In this document: positions 1 to 5,448 of the stretch, in pieces
Numbering within the stretch: the stretch's first letter is position 1
How the letters are laid out: every line of letters starts with the position of its first letter
Origin: Coriobacteriia bacterium
GTDB taxonomy: Bacteria > Actinomycetota > Coriobacteriia > Anaerosomatales > JAHIQC01
Direction: 5' to 3'
Assembly: GCA_030653635.1 (NCBI GenBank)
Contig: JAURYZ010000102.1
Span: 1-6,633 of the forward strand
DNA: 6,633 nt
The notes under the pieces: generated by a model
The model's database searches: none
Told to the model about the DNA's origin: nothing
What the model saw: the letters and a program-made list of their open reading frames with translations, nothing else
Position numbers and translations under genes: made by a program

Positions 1-294
1 CCGACCGAACACGTACGCGGTCACGAAGCCGAACAGGAAGATTCCCCACGCACCCGCAATACCCTGCACGTTCTGGCGCAGCATGTTCTCCCATGTCGCC
101 GTGTAGCGCCCAAGCGCAGCTGCCTCGGCCCACGCACCGCCCGCCTTGGCGAGTGCGGCGCCCGCATCTCCTGACTTCATGGCAAACGAACTGCCGATGG
201 CAATGAGCCCGTACGCCACCACCGCGATGGCCGTCCACAGCGGAACCTTCGCACCCTTGAGCTTCATGAACTCGGCCTTGATCGCACGCATCAT
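1..294 (-). CDS. ABC-2 type transporter permease, N-terminal part (BcrB-like)
   Basis: This is the first 98 codons of a membrane permease that continues past the left edge. It should form the membrane channel for the ATPase encoded just upstream. Translation starts MMRAIKAEFMKLKGAK, a short basic cytosolic lead typical of ABC-2/BcrB permeases. A hydrophobic segment follows at about residues 17-38. A more polar Ala-rich stretch comes next, then the start of a second hydrophobic segment (about 79-97, with GIFLFGFVTAYVFGR at the edge). The start at 294 is chosen because its ATG overlaps the TGA of the ATPase gene (ATGA), with a purine-rich GGGGGA seven bases upstream. The second ATG at 291 is an alternative. 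Translational coupling supports one pump complex. The substrate cannot be told; bacitracin- or lantibiotic-like peptides are the family precedent. Confidence 0.85.
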   Translation of the reverse strand, partial: MMRAIKAEFMKLKGAKVPLWTAIAVVAYGLIAIGSSFAMKSGDAGAALAKAGGAWAEAAALGRYTATWENMLRQNVQGIAGAWGIFLFGFVTAYVFGR

Positions 295-1277
295 CGCTGC
301 ATCCCCCGTTTTCTCGTCGGCTGCGTCTCAGGCGCGGCCTCTTGATCGTTCGAACCCCCGGTGAGCTTCACGAAATGGTCTTCAAGGCTCTCCTCGGACA
401 TGCGCATCGAGGTGATCGCCACACCGGCCTCTACAAGCACGCGGTTGAACTCGTTCGCGCGCTCGAAGTCGCTGTAGATGCGGATCCCGTTCTCCTCTCG
501 GACAACGAAGTCGTGCAGCCCGCATGTCTCTTCGAGTGCCCATGTCGCGCGCTTAGTGTCGGACACGGCAAACTCCAGGTACTCGCGATTGCGCTGCCTC
601 AGCTCTTCGTAGCCGATCTCCTCGATCAGACGACCCTGGTGAATAATGCCGATGCGGTCCGCCAGCTGCTGCACTTCCGAGAGGATGTGGGTCGAGAGGA
701 ACACGGTGATGCCCCGCTCGGCCGACAGGCTCTTGAGCAGCTCTCGAATCGCGGCGATTCCCACGGGATCGAGCCCGTTTGTGGGCTCATCGAGGATGAG
801 AACCTCGGGCTTATGCAAGAGCGCACGCCCGAGTGCGAGCCGCTGACGGTTGCCGAGCGACAGCTGCCCCGCCGCGCGGTCGAGATACTCGCCGAGGTCG
901 CACATGTCGATGACCTCGTCGACCCAATGGCTGCGCCTGAGCCCGAGCAAATCGCGCTGCATCTCGAGGTTCTCGCGCACGGTGAGGTTAGCGTACGACC
1001 CGGCGTGCTCGAGCACCGACCCGATCCGTTCGAACGCGCGCACCGCATTGGGTTTCATGCGGTTGCCGAGGATCTCGACGTAACCGTCGCTCGGCTTGGT
1101 GAGCGCTAGCATCATGCGAATCGTGGTGGTCTTGCCGGCGCCGTTTCGGCCGAGGAACCCGTAGATCTGCCCGCGACCGACGCTCAAGTTCAGGTCCTCG
1201 ACCGCCCGCACCTTGCCATAGTGCTTCGTGAGCCCCTCGGTACGGATGACGATCTCGGTATTCGTACTGCTGCGCAT
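291..1277 (-). CDS. ABC transporter ATP-binding protein, BcrA/lantibiotic-immunity type
   Basis: This 328-residue ATPase would power export by the permease that follows it. All nucleotide-binding motifs are visible: Walker A GRNGAGKTT (residues 43-51), signature LSLGNRQRL (139-147), Walker B VLILDEPTNGLDP (159-171) and the H-loop histidine in FLSTHILSE (H197). The Q-loop position reads VLEH, with Glu in place of Gln, which is common in BcrA-like ATPases. The C-terminal ~110 residues form the accessory region of this group, ending near SLEDHFVKLTGG and then a polar tail. The start at 1277 is preferred: GGGAGGTGG lies about eight bases upstream and the next residues begin the ABC fold. The frame stays open up to 1415, but that longer version would overlap the kinase gene and its extra residues are Arg/Pro-rich without family resemblance. 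The stop overlaps the permease start. Confidence 0.93.
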   Translation of the reverse strand: MRSSTNTEIVIRTEGLTKHYGKVRAVEDLNLSVGRGQIYGFLGRNGAGKTTTIRMMLALTKPSDGYVEILGNRMKPNAVRAFERIGSVLEHAGSYANLTVRENLEMQRDLLGLRRSHWVDEVIDMCDLGEYLDRAAGQLSLGNRQRLALGRALLHKPEVLILDEPTNGLDPVGIAAIRELLKSLSAERGITVFLSTHILSEVQQLADRIGIIHQGRLIEEIGYEELRQRNREYLEFAVSDTKRATWALEETCGLHDFVVREENGIRIYSDFERANEFNRVLVEAGVAITSMRMSEESLEDHFVKLTGGSNDQEAAPETQPTRKRGMQR

Positions 1278-1350
1278 GCGGACCCCACCTCCCTGAGTAC
1301 ATGGTGGATCCGTGAGCTGAAACGCCGCTTGCGCAATCCTTACATTCGGC
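1278..1350 (-). promoter_or_regulatory. Intra-operon gap with strong ribosome binding site
   Basis: This 73-base gap separates the kinase stop from the ATPase start and is the only sizeable gap in the operon. Read on the minus strand it contains a perfect 8-bp palindrome TTGCGCAA (1329-1336) and, near its end, GGGAGGTGG as the ribosome binding site for the ATPase. I see no convincing -35/-10 pair. It could carry an internal promoter or RNA-processing site allowing the pump genes to be expressed apart from the regulators, but that is only inferred from the gap. Confidence 0.4.
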
Positions 1351-2187
1351 TTAACTCCCGTCCGGCTTCGGGAACGTGAGCGTGGACTCGGCACCGCCCG
1401 CGCGCGCGCCTGCAAGCGTCACGCTAGCGCCCATACGCTCCGCAAGCTCACGCGCTATTGAGAGCCCAAGTCCAGTGCCACCCGATGGGCCGGCGACTCC
1501 GCGCTCAAAGAGGCGGTCGACGTCATCGGGAAGTCGTCCTCCGTCGTGGCCCATGCAGACCGCGTAAGCCCCGTCGCGCTCGGACATCTCCACCGAGAAG
1601 GCGATCATGCCCTCTCCGTGCTTGAGCGCGTTTGACACTAGGTTTGAGAGAATCCGGCTGAGCGCCGACGGATCTGCCTCCACCACACATGCGCCGTCGG
1701 GCAGGGAGACATCCACCCGCACATCGGTGGCGGTGAGTTGCGGCTCGAAGCCGAGGACCGAGCGCCGCACGGCCTCGGCCAGGTCGAGCCGCTGGCTTTT
1801 GAGTTCCAAGTCACCCGCATCGATGCGCGCAGAGTAGAACAGATCGTCGGTAAGCTGTGCGAGCTCGGTCGTCTTCTGCGCGAGCACGGCGAGGTACCGC
1901 CCGGGTTCGTCGCCCAGACCACGCTGGAGCGCATCGACGTACCCGGCGATCGAGGTGATCGGGGTGCGTAGGTCGTGCGATATGTTCGCAAGCAACTGAC
2001 GCCGCGAGGCATCGCGTGCGCCTGCGGCCTCACGCTCTTTCTGGATCTCGTCAGCAAGGCGGTTGATCTGCTCGGCCATTCGGGAGGCGTCGTCATCTCC
2101 GGGCAGGATAACGCGGTGCGCGTAGTTCCCGCGGGCAAGTTCACCCAGTCCCTCAGAGATGCGCTGCATTCGAGCTCGCTGGCGCAT
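1351..2187 (-). CDS. Soluble HAMP-like sensor histidine kinase, no membrane anchor
   Basis: This 278-residue histidine kinase is the likely partner of the response regulator encoded one base upstream. Residues 1-50 look like a HAMP or coiled linker (ISEGLGELARGNY, then INRLADEIQKE). The dimerisation/phosphoacceptor helix carries ISHDLRTP, with H71 as the phosphorylation site. The ATPase domain has an N-box NLVSNALKHG (182-191) and a G2 box GGTGLGL (236-242). The G1 box is unusual: it reads GHDGGRLP (213-220), where most kinases have D-N-G-x-G-I-P, so the usual Asp position is His and the second Gly is Arg. No hydrophobic membrane segment exists, whereas relatives in such operons usually have two. 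The start is firm: AGGAGG lies nine bases before the ATG, so a lost upstream exon-like sensor part is unlikely. It may sense a cytosolic signal or depend on the ABC pump for input. Confidence 0.9.
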   Translation of the reverse strand: MRQRARMQRISEGLGELARGNYAHRVILPGDDDASRMAEQINRLADEIQKEREAAGARDASRRQLLANISHDLRTPITSIAGYVDALQRGLGDEPGRYLAVLAQKTTELAQLTDDLFYSARIDAGDLELKSQRLDLAEAVRRSVLGFEPQLTATDVRVDVSLPDGACVVEADPSALSRILSNLVSNALKHGEGMIAFSVEMSERDGAYAVCMGHDGGRLPDDVDRLFERGVAGPSGGTGLGLSIARELAERMGASVTLAGARAGGAESTLTFPKPDGS

Positions 2188-2188
2188 G

Positions 2189-2887
2189 CTAGCGAACCTC
2201 CTCGAAGCGGTAGCCGATGCCCCACACCGTGGTGATGAGGCCAGGTCGGTCGGGGTTCTCCTCGATCTTCATACGCAGTCTGCGTACGTGCACCTGAACT
2301 GTCCCGAGGTCGCCGAAAGGCTCCTCACCCCACACGTGCTCGTAAATCTGCGCTTTGGTGTACACGCGCCCCGGGTGCTCGGCGAGCATACGCAGTATGT
2401 CGAACTCCTTGGCAGTGAGGTCGACATCGCCACCTCGCACCGTGACGCGCCGCCGGCTGACATCGATACGCACGTCCCCGTCTGCGATCGTCTCGTCCGT
2501 GCCCGCAGCTGCTCCACCTGCTCCCGCGTACCGCCGCAAGTGCGCCTTGACCCGCGCGACGAGTTCCATCGGGCTGAAGGGCTTCGTGACGTAGTCATCG
2601 GCCCCGATGCCGAGACCCACCGCCTTATCCACGTCGGAGTCGCGCGCCGAGAGCATGATAATGGGGATGTCCGAGCGCTCGCGCAGGAGGCGTGCGAGCT
2701 CGAAACCGTCGATATCCGGAAGCATGACGTCGAGGATGGCGAGTACCGCCGGACGCTCGTCAAACGCACGCAGCGCTCCGGCGGCGTCCTCAGCCGAAAC
2801 GACCTCGTAGTCCTCGGCCTCGAGATTGAGCCGCACGACCTCACGAATCGCCGTTTCGTCATCGACAACCAAGATGCGTCCCCGCAT
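2189..2887 (-). CDS. OmpR/PhoB-family response regulator
   Basis: This 232-residue two-component response regulator is the first gene of the operon and probably controls it. The receiver domain (residues 1-~120) shows the acidic pair D9-D10 in ILVVDDE, phosphoacceptor D53 in AILDVMLPD, the Ser of IIMLSARD (S80) and K102 in VTKPFSP. A linker rich in Gly and Ala follows. The C-terminal winged helix (about 135-232) contains the usual LTAKEFDILRMLAEHPGRV stretch and ends GIGYRFEEVR, as expected for DNA-binding OmpR-type proteins. The start at 2887 is chosen because GGAGGGAG sits just upstream and the receiver begins at once (MRGRILVVDDE). In-frame ATGs at 2929 and 2926 would add a 14-residue lead with no fold support. 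The stop TAG is one base from the kinase ATG, so the pair is translationally coupled. Confidence 0.95.
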   Translation of the reverse strand: MRGRILVVDDETAIREVVRLNLEAEDYEVVSAEDAAGALRAFDERPAVLAILDVMLPDIDGFELARLLRERSDIPIIMLSARDSDVDKAVGLGIGADDYVTKPFSPMELVARVKAHLRRYAGAGGAAAGTDETIADGDVRIDVSRRRVTVRGGDVDLTAKEFDILRMLAEHPGRVYTKAQIYEHVWGEEPFGDLGTVQVHVRRLRMKIEENPDRPGLITTVWGIGYRFEEVR

Positions 2888-2910
2888 GCGCACTCCCTCC
2901 AGTACGTGTG

Positions 2911-2921
2911 ACACTGAGTGT
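2911..2921. promoter_or_regulatory. Palindrome upstream of the response regulator gene
   Basis: ACACTGAGTGT is a perfect 5-bp inverted repeat around one central base. It lies about ten bases upstream of the regulator's ribosome binding site, so it would sit in the 5' leader or next to the promoter. It could be half of a regulator binding site or a small leader structure. Short palindromes of this size occur by chance, so support is weak. Confidence 0.3.
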
Positions 2922-3061
2922 GCCATCACTGGGATGCTTTCGGGAACATCTTAGGGAGATTCATGGCCAACAGCTGCGATCTCGTCGCCGACGCCACGAA
3001 CGTGAAAGGCGACCTTTCCGGCGTTGACGTTACGCCCACTCGCAGACCAAGGTGCCCAAGC

Positions 3062-3083
3062 GTTCTGCGCAGGTTCTGCGCAG
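3062..3083. repeat. 11-bp direct tandem repeat, two copies
   Basis: GTTCTGCGCAG occurs twice head to tail (3062-3072 and 3073-3083). The copies are identical. They lie about 12 bases upstream of the TA promoter's -35 box. This may be a replication-slippage duplication or a repeated protein site; the sequence does not decide. Confidence 0.7.
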
Positions 3084-3095
3084 GCGGCGGCGGTG

Positions 3096-3122
3096 TTGTC
3101 ACAGGCTGGCGCATCATATAAT
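3096..3122 (+). promoter_or_regulatory. Sigma70-like promoter of the phd-vapC-type module
   Basis: A perfect TATAAT (3117-3122) is preceded by TTGTCA (3096-3101) with a 15-base spacer, somewhat short of the usual 17. The -10 box stands out in otherwise GC-rich DNA. It is correctly placed for transcription of the antitoxin gene at 3151, with a leader of roughly 20 bases. The -35 assignment is less certain than the -10. Confidence 0.65.
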
Positions 3123-3136
3123 CTGATTGTCAGATT
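3120..3136. promoter_or_regulatory. Perfect inverted repeat, probable TA autoregulatory operator
   Basis: AATCTGA (3120-3126) and TCAGATT (3130-3136) form a perfect 7-bp inverted repeat around TTG. The left arm overlaps the last bases of the -10 box, the centre covers the predicted start of transcription, and the right arm abuts the GGAG ribosome site (3137-3140). Antitoxins of this class usually repress their own promoter alone or with the toxin, and this position is what such a site needs. Confidence 0.65.
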
Positions 3137-3150
3137 GGAGCTGATGCGCG

Positions 3151-3426
3151 ATGTCCGAGACGCTCACCGTCACCGAGGTCGTCCGCCACTTCGCGGACTA
3201 CGTCAACCGCGTTGCGTACCGGCGTGAGTCCTTCGTGCTTCTCCGTGGCAACAGACCCGTCGCTGAGTTGAGGCCTCTTCCGACTGGCAGGCGGCTCGCG
3301 GAGCTGCCCGGGCTGCTGGCAGCGCTACCCCGCTTGGACGATGCTGGGGATTTCGCGGCGGACCTCGAGACCGTGCGAAGCGAGATCGCACGTGGGAAGC
3401 TGGTCGATCCGTGGCTGTCCTCATAG
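3151..3426 (+). CDS. Phd/YefM-family antitoxin
   Basis: This 91-residue protein is the likely antitoxin that binds and neutralises the downstream PIN-domain RNase and represses its own promoter. The N-terminal half matches the Phd/YefM fold: MSETLTVTEVVRHFADYVNR (residues 1-20), followed by FVLLRGNRPVAELRPL (28-43). This half should form the DNA-binding dimer. The C-terminal half (about 50-91) is variable, acidic and helical in look, as expected for the toxin-binding tail, ending in PWLSS. The ATG at 3151 is preceded by GGAG ten bases earlier, a slightly long spacing. An ATG at 3144 is out of frame. Its last 16 bases overlap the toxin gene, so toxin synthesis is coupled to antitoxin translation. 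Phd-type antitoxins paired with VapC-type rather than Doc or YoeB toxins are known. Confidence 0.9.
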   Translation: MSETLTVTEVVRHFADYVNRVAYRRESFVLLRGNRPVAELRPLPTGRRLAELPGLLAALPRLDDAGDFAADLETVRSEIARGKLVDPWLSS

Positions 3427-3821
3427 ACGCGAGCATCCTCATCGAGGCCGAGCGCGGTCGGCTGGATCTCGAGCCCCACGTGGCTCGTCGCGCTGATGAA
3501 GAGTCGTTCCTCTCGGTCATCACGGCCAGCGAACTCCTGCACGGGGTCCATCGAGCTACTCGACCGGACCAGCGTGCACGACGCTCCGCGTTCGTCGAGG
3601 GGATCTTGGAGCGATTCCCTCTCTTGGAGATCGACCTTCCCACAGCACGCGCTCATGCGCAGGTGTGGGCTGAACTCTCCGCAACCGGAACGCTCATCGG
3701 TCCGCACGATCTATGGTTGGCGGCCGCATGTATCTCGCACGGGCTCACGATGGTCACAGCGAACACGAGGGAGTTCGAGCGCGTTCCGGGGCTGCAGGTG
3801 GAAACCTGGAGCGACGCCTGA
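3411..3821 (+). CDS. VapC-family PIN-domain ribonuclease toxin
   Basis: This 136-residue PIN-domain protein is the probable toxin, expected to cut RNA (tRNA or rRNA in studied VapCs) using Mg2+ or Mn2+. The acidic active-site set is visible: D6 in VLIDASILIE, E41 in TASELLHGV, D100 in GPHDLWLAA, and the fourth position in TANTREFERVPGL (N118/E121). Glu in this last motif is common among VapC relatives, so the site looks intact. Length is normal for the family. The start is GTG at 3411, giving MAVLIDAS; it lies inside the end of the antitoxin frame and no later start would keep D6. The 16-base overlap fits coupled translation. The gene ends facing the HigA-type gene (convergent). The cellular RNA target cannot be told from sequence. 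Confidence 0.92.
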   Translation: MAVLIDASILIEAERGRLDLEPHVARRADEESFLSVITASELLHGVHRATRPDQRARRSAFVEGILERFPLLEIDLPTARAHAQVWAELSATGTLIGPHDLWLAAACISHGLTMVTANTREFERVPGLQVETWSDA

Positions 3822-3866
3822 AGGGATTCGGCTCGCACAGAACCAGCGGAGCGCGTGAGGATTTGG

Positions 3867-3910
3867 GGGGCGGGATGCCCCTGAGGTCGGTTTGAATCGA
3901 ATCGACCTCA
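3867..3910. terminator. Two adjacent hairpins in the convergent spacer
   Basis: GGGGC (3867-3871) pairs with GCCCC (3877-3881) around a 5-base loop. Immediately after it TGAGGTCG (3882-3889) pairs with CGACCTCA (3903-3910) around a 13-base loop. They lie between the ends of the plus-strand vapC-like gene and the minus-strand higA-like gene. They could end transcription from both sides. Neither strand has a proper run of T after the stem, so this is not a classical intrinsic terminator. Confidence 0.45.
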
Positions 3911-3931
3911 TTGTGAGGCGCGACCCGAGCA

Positions 3932-5032
3932 CTAGTTCGGTCGCTGAACCCACTCGAAATGGCGCTTCAAGTCATTGCAGTGCGTATACGGAAGACGACC
4001 ATCGTGCTGTAGTCGGCCCACAACGATTCCGGGTGCAACTCCTATCGATTCCGCGAACGACCGAATTCCCGTCTTGTTGAAACCTCCTGCTGCGACGAAG
4101 TCCCGATACGCACCCGGCGGCACGAGCATATCGGCCGCGACGTTGTTTGCCTCGACCTCCGCCTCATCGGAGAGGCCGTTCGTCTCGAGGAATTCGAGCT
4201 TCTTGCCGTGGCGAAGGATGTGCGCCGCCTCGTGGAAGAAGCTGAACCACAGGTGGTCGTCAGTCTTGTAGCGAAGACCCAGCTGGACAAGCGCTCTGCG
4301 GGGACTGATCCAACGAGCGGCAGCGTGTACTCGCGTCTTGGGAAGGTCTGGTGCGAAGACAAGAGCAACCCCTGCCTTGCAGCAGAGCTCTATCAGGGCT
4401 GGCTGGAATACCTCAGGCTCCTCGATGGTCAGATGCCTTGCCTCAACCAGCGACCGCCTGAAGATGTCCTTATCGTATTCCGCACAGGCCATCCTCTGCG
4501 CCTGGACTTCACCGTACCGAAGCCACGCCGAAAGAGCGAACTGGTCCACGTCGTACGACTTCGACTGCCTAAACGCGACTGCTGGCAATCGCGCGCCCCC
4601 CCACACCTTCGTCCACTCGCGTGGTGTAGCGATCCCGAAGAACTCAAGAAGTTCGGCGACTAACTCTGGCCCGCGCGAGCGCCGTTCAATCCATTCGTAC
4701 TTCGCCATCTGCCCCACGGGGAAGCAGGTCGCCCATTCGGTCTGAGCAGCCAGTTCCTCCATTGCCTTCTGGCGGGCAAGCCATTCCCGGTAGGTTCGCT
4801 CGCGATTGTTCCAGTAGGAGGCGGGCATACCAAGAACCCTCTCAAGATGGATTGCGGTCTCAGGCGTTATGGGCGCCTTGCCGTTGATGAGTTCACTCAC
4901 GAACTTGTCAGTCTTGCCGAGCTTCTCCGCGAAATCGGTCTGCGACAACTCCACTGCCGCCAAGGCTTTCCTGAGCGATTCGCCAGGAGCCGAGACTCGT
5001 TCGGGGGAGTAGATGTTCTGTCTATTTACCAT
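3932..5032 (-). CDS. HigA-type antitoxin: XRE helix-turn-helix fused to ImmA/IrrE metallopeptidase
   Basis: This 366-residue protein is the probable antitoxin for the RelE-fold toxin encoded just upstream. Residues about 15-70 form an HTH of the HigA kind (ELSQTDFAEKLGKTDKFVSE, then NGKAPITPETAIHLERVLG), followed by the typical ASYWNNRERTYREWLA segment (71-86). The middle (about 90-210) is helical with no motif I recognise. The C-terminal part is an ImmA/IrrE-type zinc peptidase: FFHEAAHIL gives the HExxH motif (H267, E268, H271), and EVEANNVAADMLVP supplies the probable third ligand (E294). The site looks complete, so activity is plausible. The start at 5032 is chosen for GGAG seven bases upstream and because it overlaps the toxin end by 11 bases; the frame is open to 5098 but that lead would lie deep inside the toxin gene. 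Fusions of XRE with COG2856-like peptidases beside HigB toxins are known. Confidence 0.9.
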   Translation of the reverse strand: MVNRQNIYSPERVSAPGESLRKALAAVELSQTDFAEKLGKTDKFVSELINGKAPITPETAIHLERVLGMPASYWNNRERTYREWLARQKAMEELAAQTEWATCFPVGQMAKYEWIERRSRGPELVAELLEFFGIATPREWTKVWGGARLPAVAFRQSKSYDVDQFALSAWLRYGEVQAQRMACAEYDKDIFRRSLVEARHLTIEEPEVFQPALIELCCKAGVALVFAPDLPKTRVHAAARWISPRRALVQLGLRYKTDDHLWFSFFHEAAHILRHGKKLEFLETNGLSDEAEVEANNVAADMLVPPGAYRDFVAAGGFNKTGIRSFAESIGVAPGIVVGRLQHDGRLPYTHCNDLKRHFEWVQRPN

Positions 5033-5363
5033 GCGTGTTCTCCACTCCAAGGATCTCCGCTGATCTGACCCAGGCCAAGTCAATGCCGCCGTCTTCAAGT
5101 TGCGGAAGTGGGTCGTCCGCCGACCTGAATAGAAGCCGATAGGGATGCACCAAGTCGAGAGAGAAGACCCCCTTGAGGTTTCCTGTCAGCTGATGACATC
5201 GATGCTGCGGTAGTGTCCACATATCCGCAAGACACTCGACAGCTCCGAGGTCGTCGAGGCACTCGCGAATGAGCTCGGCCTGCCTGTCGCCATGTGCTCG
5301 CTTCAGCTCCCTGTCCGAGTTGAACTGCTTGGCGAGCTTGCCGGTCTTGAAGAACAGCTGCAA
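5022..5363 (-). CDS. HigB/RelE-fold toxin (killer protein)
   Basis: With the start used here this is a 113-residue protein of usual HigB length. It matches the plasmid-killer branch of the RelE/ParE fold: LFFKTGKLAKQFNSDRELKR near the N-terminus, LPQHRCHQLTGNLKGVFSLD (51-70) and LVHPYRLLF (71-79) in the core. Related toxins cleave mRNA on the ribosome; basic and aromatic residues H54, R55, H73, Y75 and R76 are candidates for that work, by family analogy only. The start is inferred as TTG at 5363, with GGTGGA six bases before it, giving MQLFFKTGKLAKQ, which lines up with known N-termini. The frame is open to 5489, but the added residues are Arg/Asn-rich and would begin inside the neighbouring restriction gene. 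Toxin-first order and overlap with the antitoxin gene fit the higBA layout. Confidence 0.88.
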   Translation of the reverse strand: MQLFFKTGKLAKQFNSDRELKRAHGDRQAELIRECLDDLGAVECLADMWTLPQHRCHQLTGNLKGVFSLDLVHPYRLLFRSADDPLPQLEDGGIDLAWVRSAEILGVENTHGK

Positions 5364-5388
5364 CGGAAATCCACCGTTCCCGAGAAAT

Positions 5389-5417
5389 ACTTTACCGTTT
5401 CGGTTAACAGAATTCAA
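5389..5417 (-). promoter_or_regulatory. Sigma70-like promoter for the higBA-type module
   Basis: On the minus strand TTGAAT (5412-5417) and TAAAGT (5389-5394) are separated by exactly 17 bases. Transcription would begin near 5382, leaving a leader of about 20 bases before the TTG start at 5363. The 120 bases 5341-5460 are only about 47% G+C by count, visibly below the rest of the window, which supports a promoter here rather than read-through alone. Confidence 0.65.
5391..5407. promoter_or_regulatory. Imperfect palindrome over the -10 box, probable HigA operator
   Basis: TTTACCG (5391-5397) and CGGTTAA (5401-5407) are inverted repeats with a TTT centre and one mismatch per 7-bp arm. The site overlaps the -10 box and part of the spacer of the minus-strand promoter. 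HigA antitoxins bind such sites to repress higBA, so this is the likely operator; no binding data can be inferred from the sequence itself. Confidence 0.5.
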
Positions 5418-5448
5418 CCAATAATTGCGAAACGGATTGCGTCTGCGC

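Larger units (their letters stand above)
2888..3150. other. Divergent intergenic region between the regulator operon and the TA module
   Basis: This 263-base space separates two divergently transcribed units. On the right it holds the TA promoter and operator, described separately. On the left, next to the response-regulator gene, lie its GGAGGGAG ribosome site and a short palindrome. In the middle is an 11-bp tandem repeat. Open frames here (for example 2926-3117 minus and 2918-3121 plus) lack ribosome sites and family resemblance. I could not find a convincing -35/-10 pair for the minus-strand operon; TAAGAT (minus strand, near 2950) lacks a good -35 at the right distance. Confidence 0.6.

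Noticed and set aside
342..1109. A 255-codon plus-strand open frame lying antisense to the ABC ATPase gene.
   Set aside because: The opposite strand encodes a complete ABC ATPase with all motifs; long antisense frames are common in GC-rich genes, and this one resembles no family I know.
1278..1415. A longer ATPase start at 1415 adding 46 residues.
   Set aside because: It would overlap the kinase gene by 65 bases and the added residues are Arg/Pro-rich; the ATG at 1277 has an excellent ribosome site.
2159..2911. A 250-codon plus-strand open frame antisense to the response regulator.
   Set aside because: It mirrors the regulator codon pattern (Arg/His/Asp/Val-rich), has no ribosome site and no recognisable fold.
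2918..3121. Small open frames on both strands of the divergent intergenic region (also 2926-3117 minus).
   Set aside because: No ribosome sites, low-complexity composition and overlap with the regulatory signals; not supported as genes.
3768..3800. Possible loss of an active-site acid in VapC (NTREF in place of NTRDF).
   Set aside because: Glu at this place, before a conserved RVPGL, is common in VapC relatives, so it is not evidence of inactivation.
3882..3910. Sequence GTTTGAATCGAATC resembling a tRNA T-loop, hinting at an attachment site or tRNA remnant.
   Set aside because: No T-stem pairing of the right length, no acceptor or anticodon arm nearby; it is better explained as the loop of the 8-bp hairpin.
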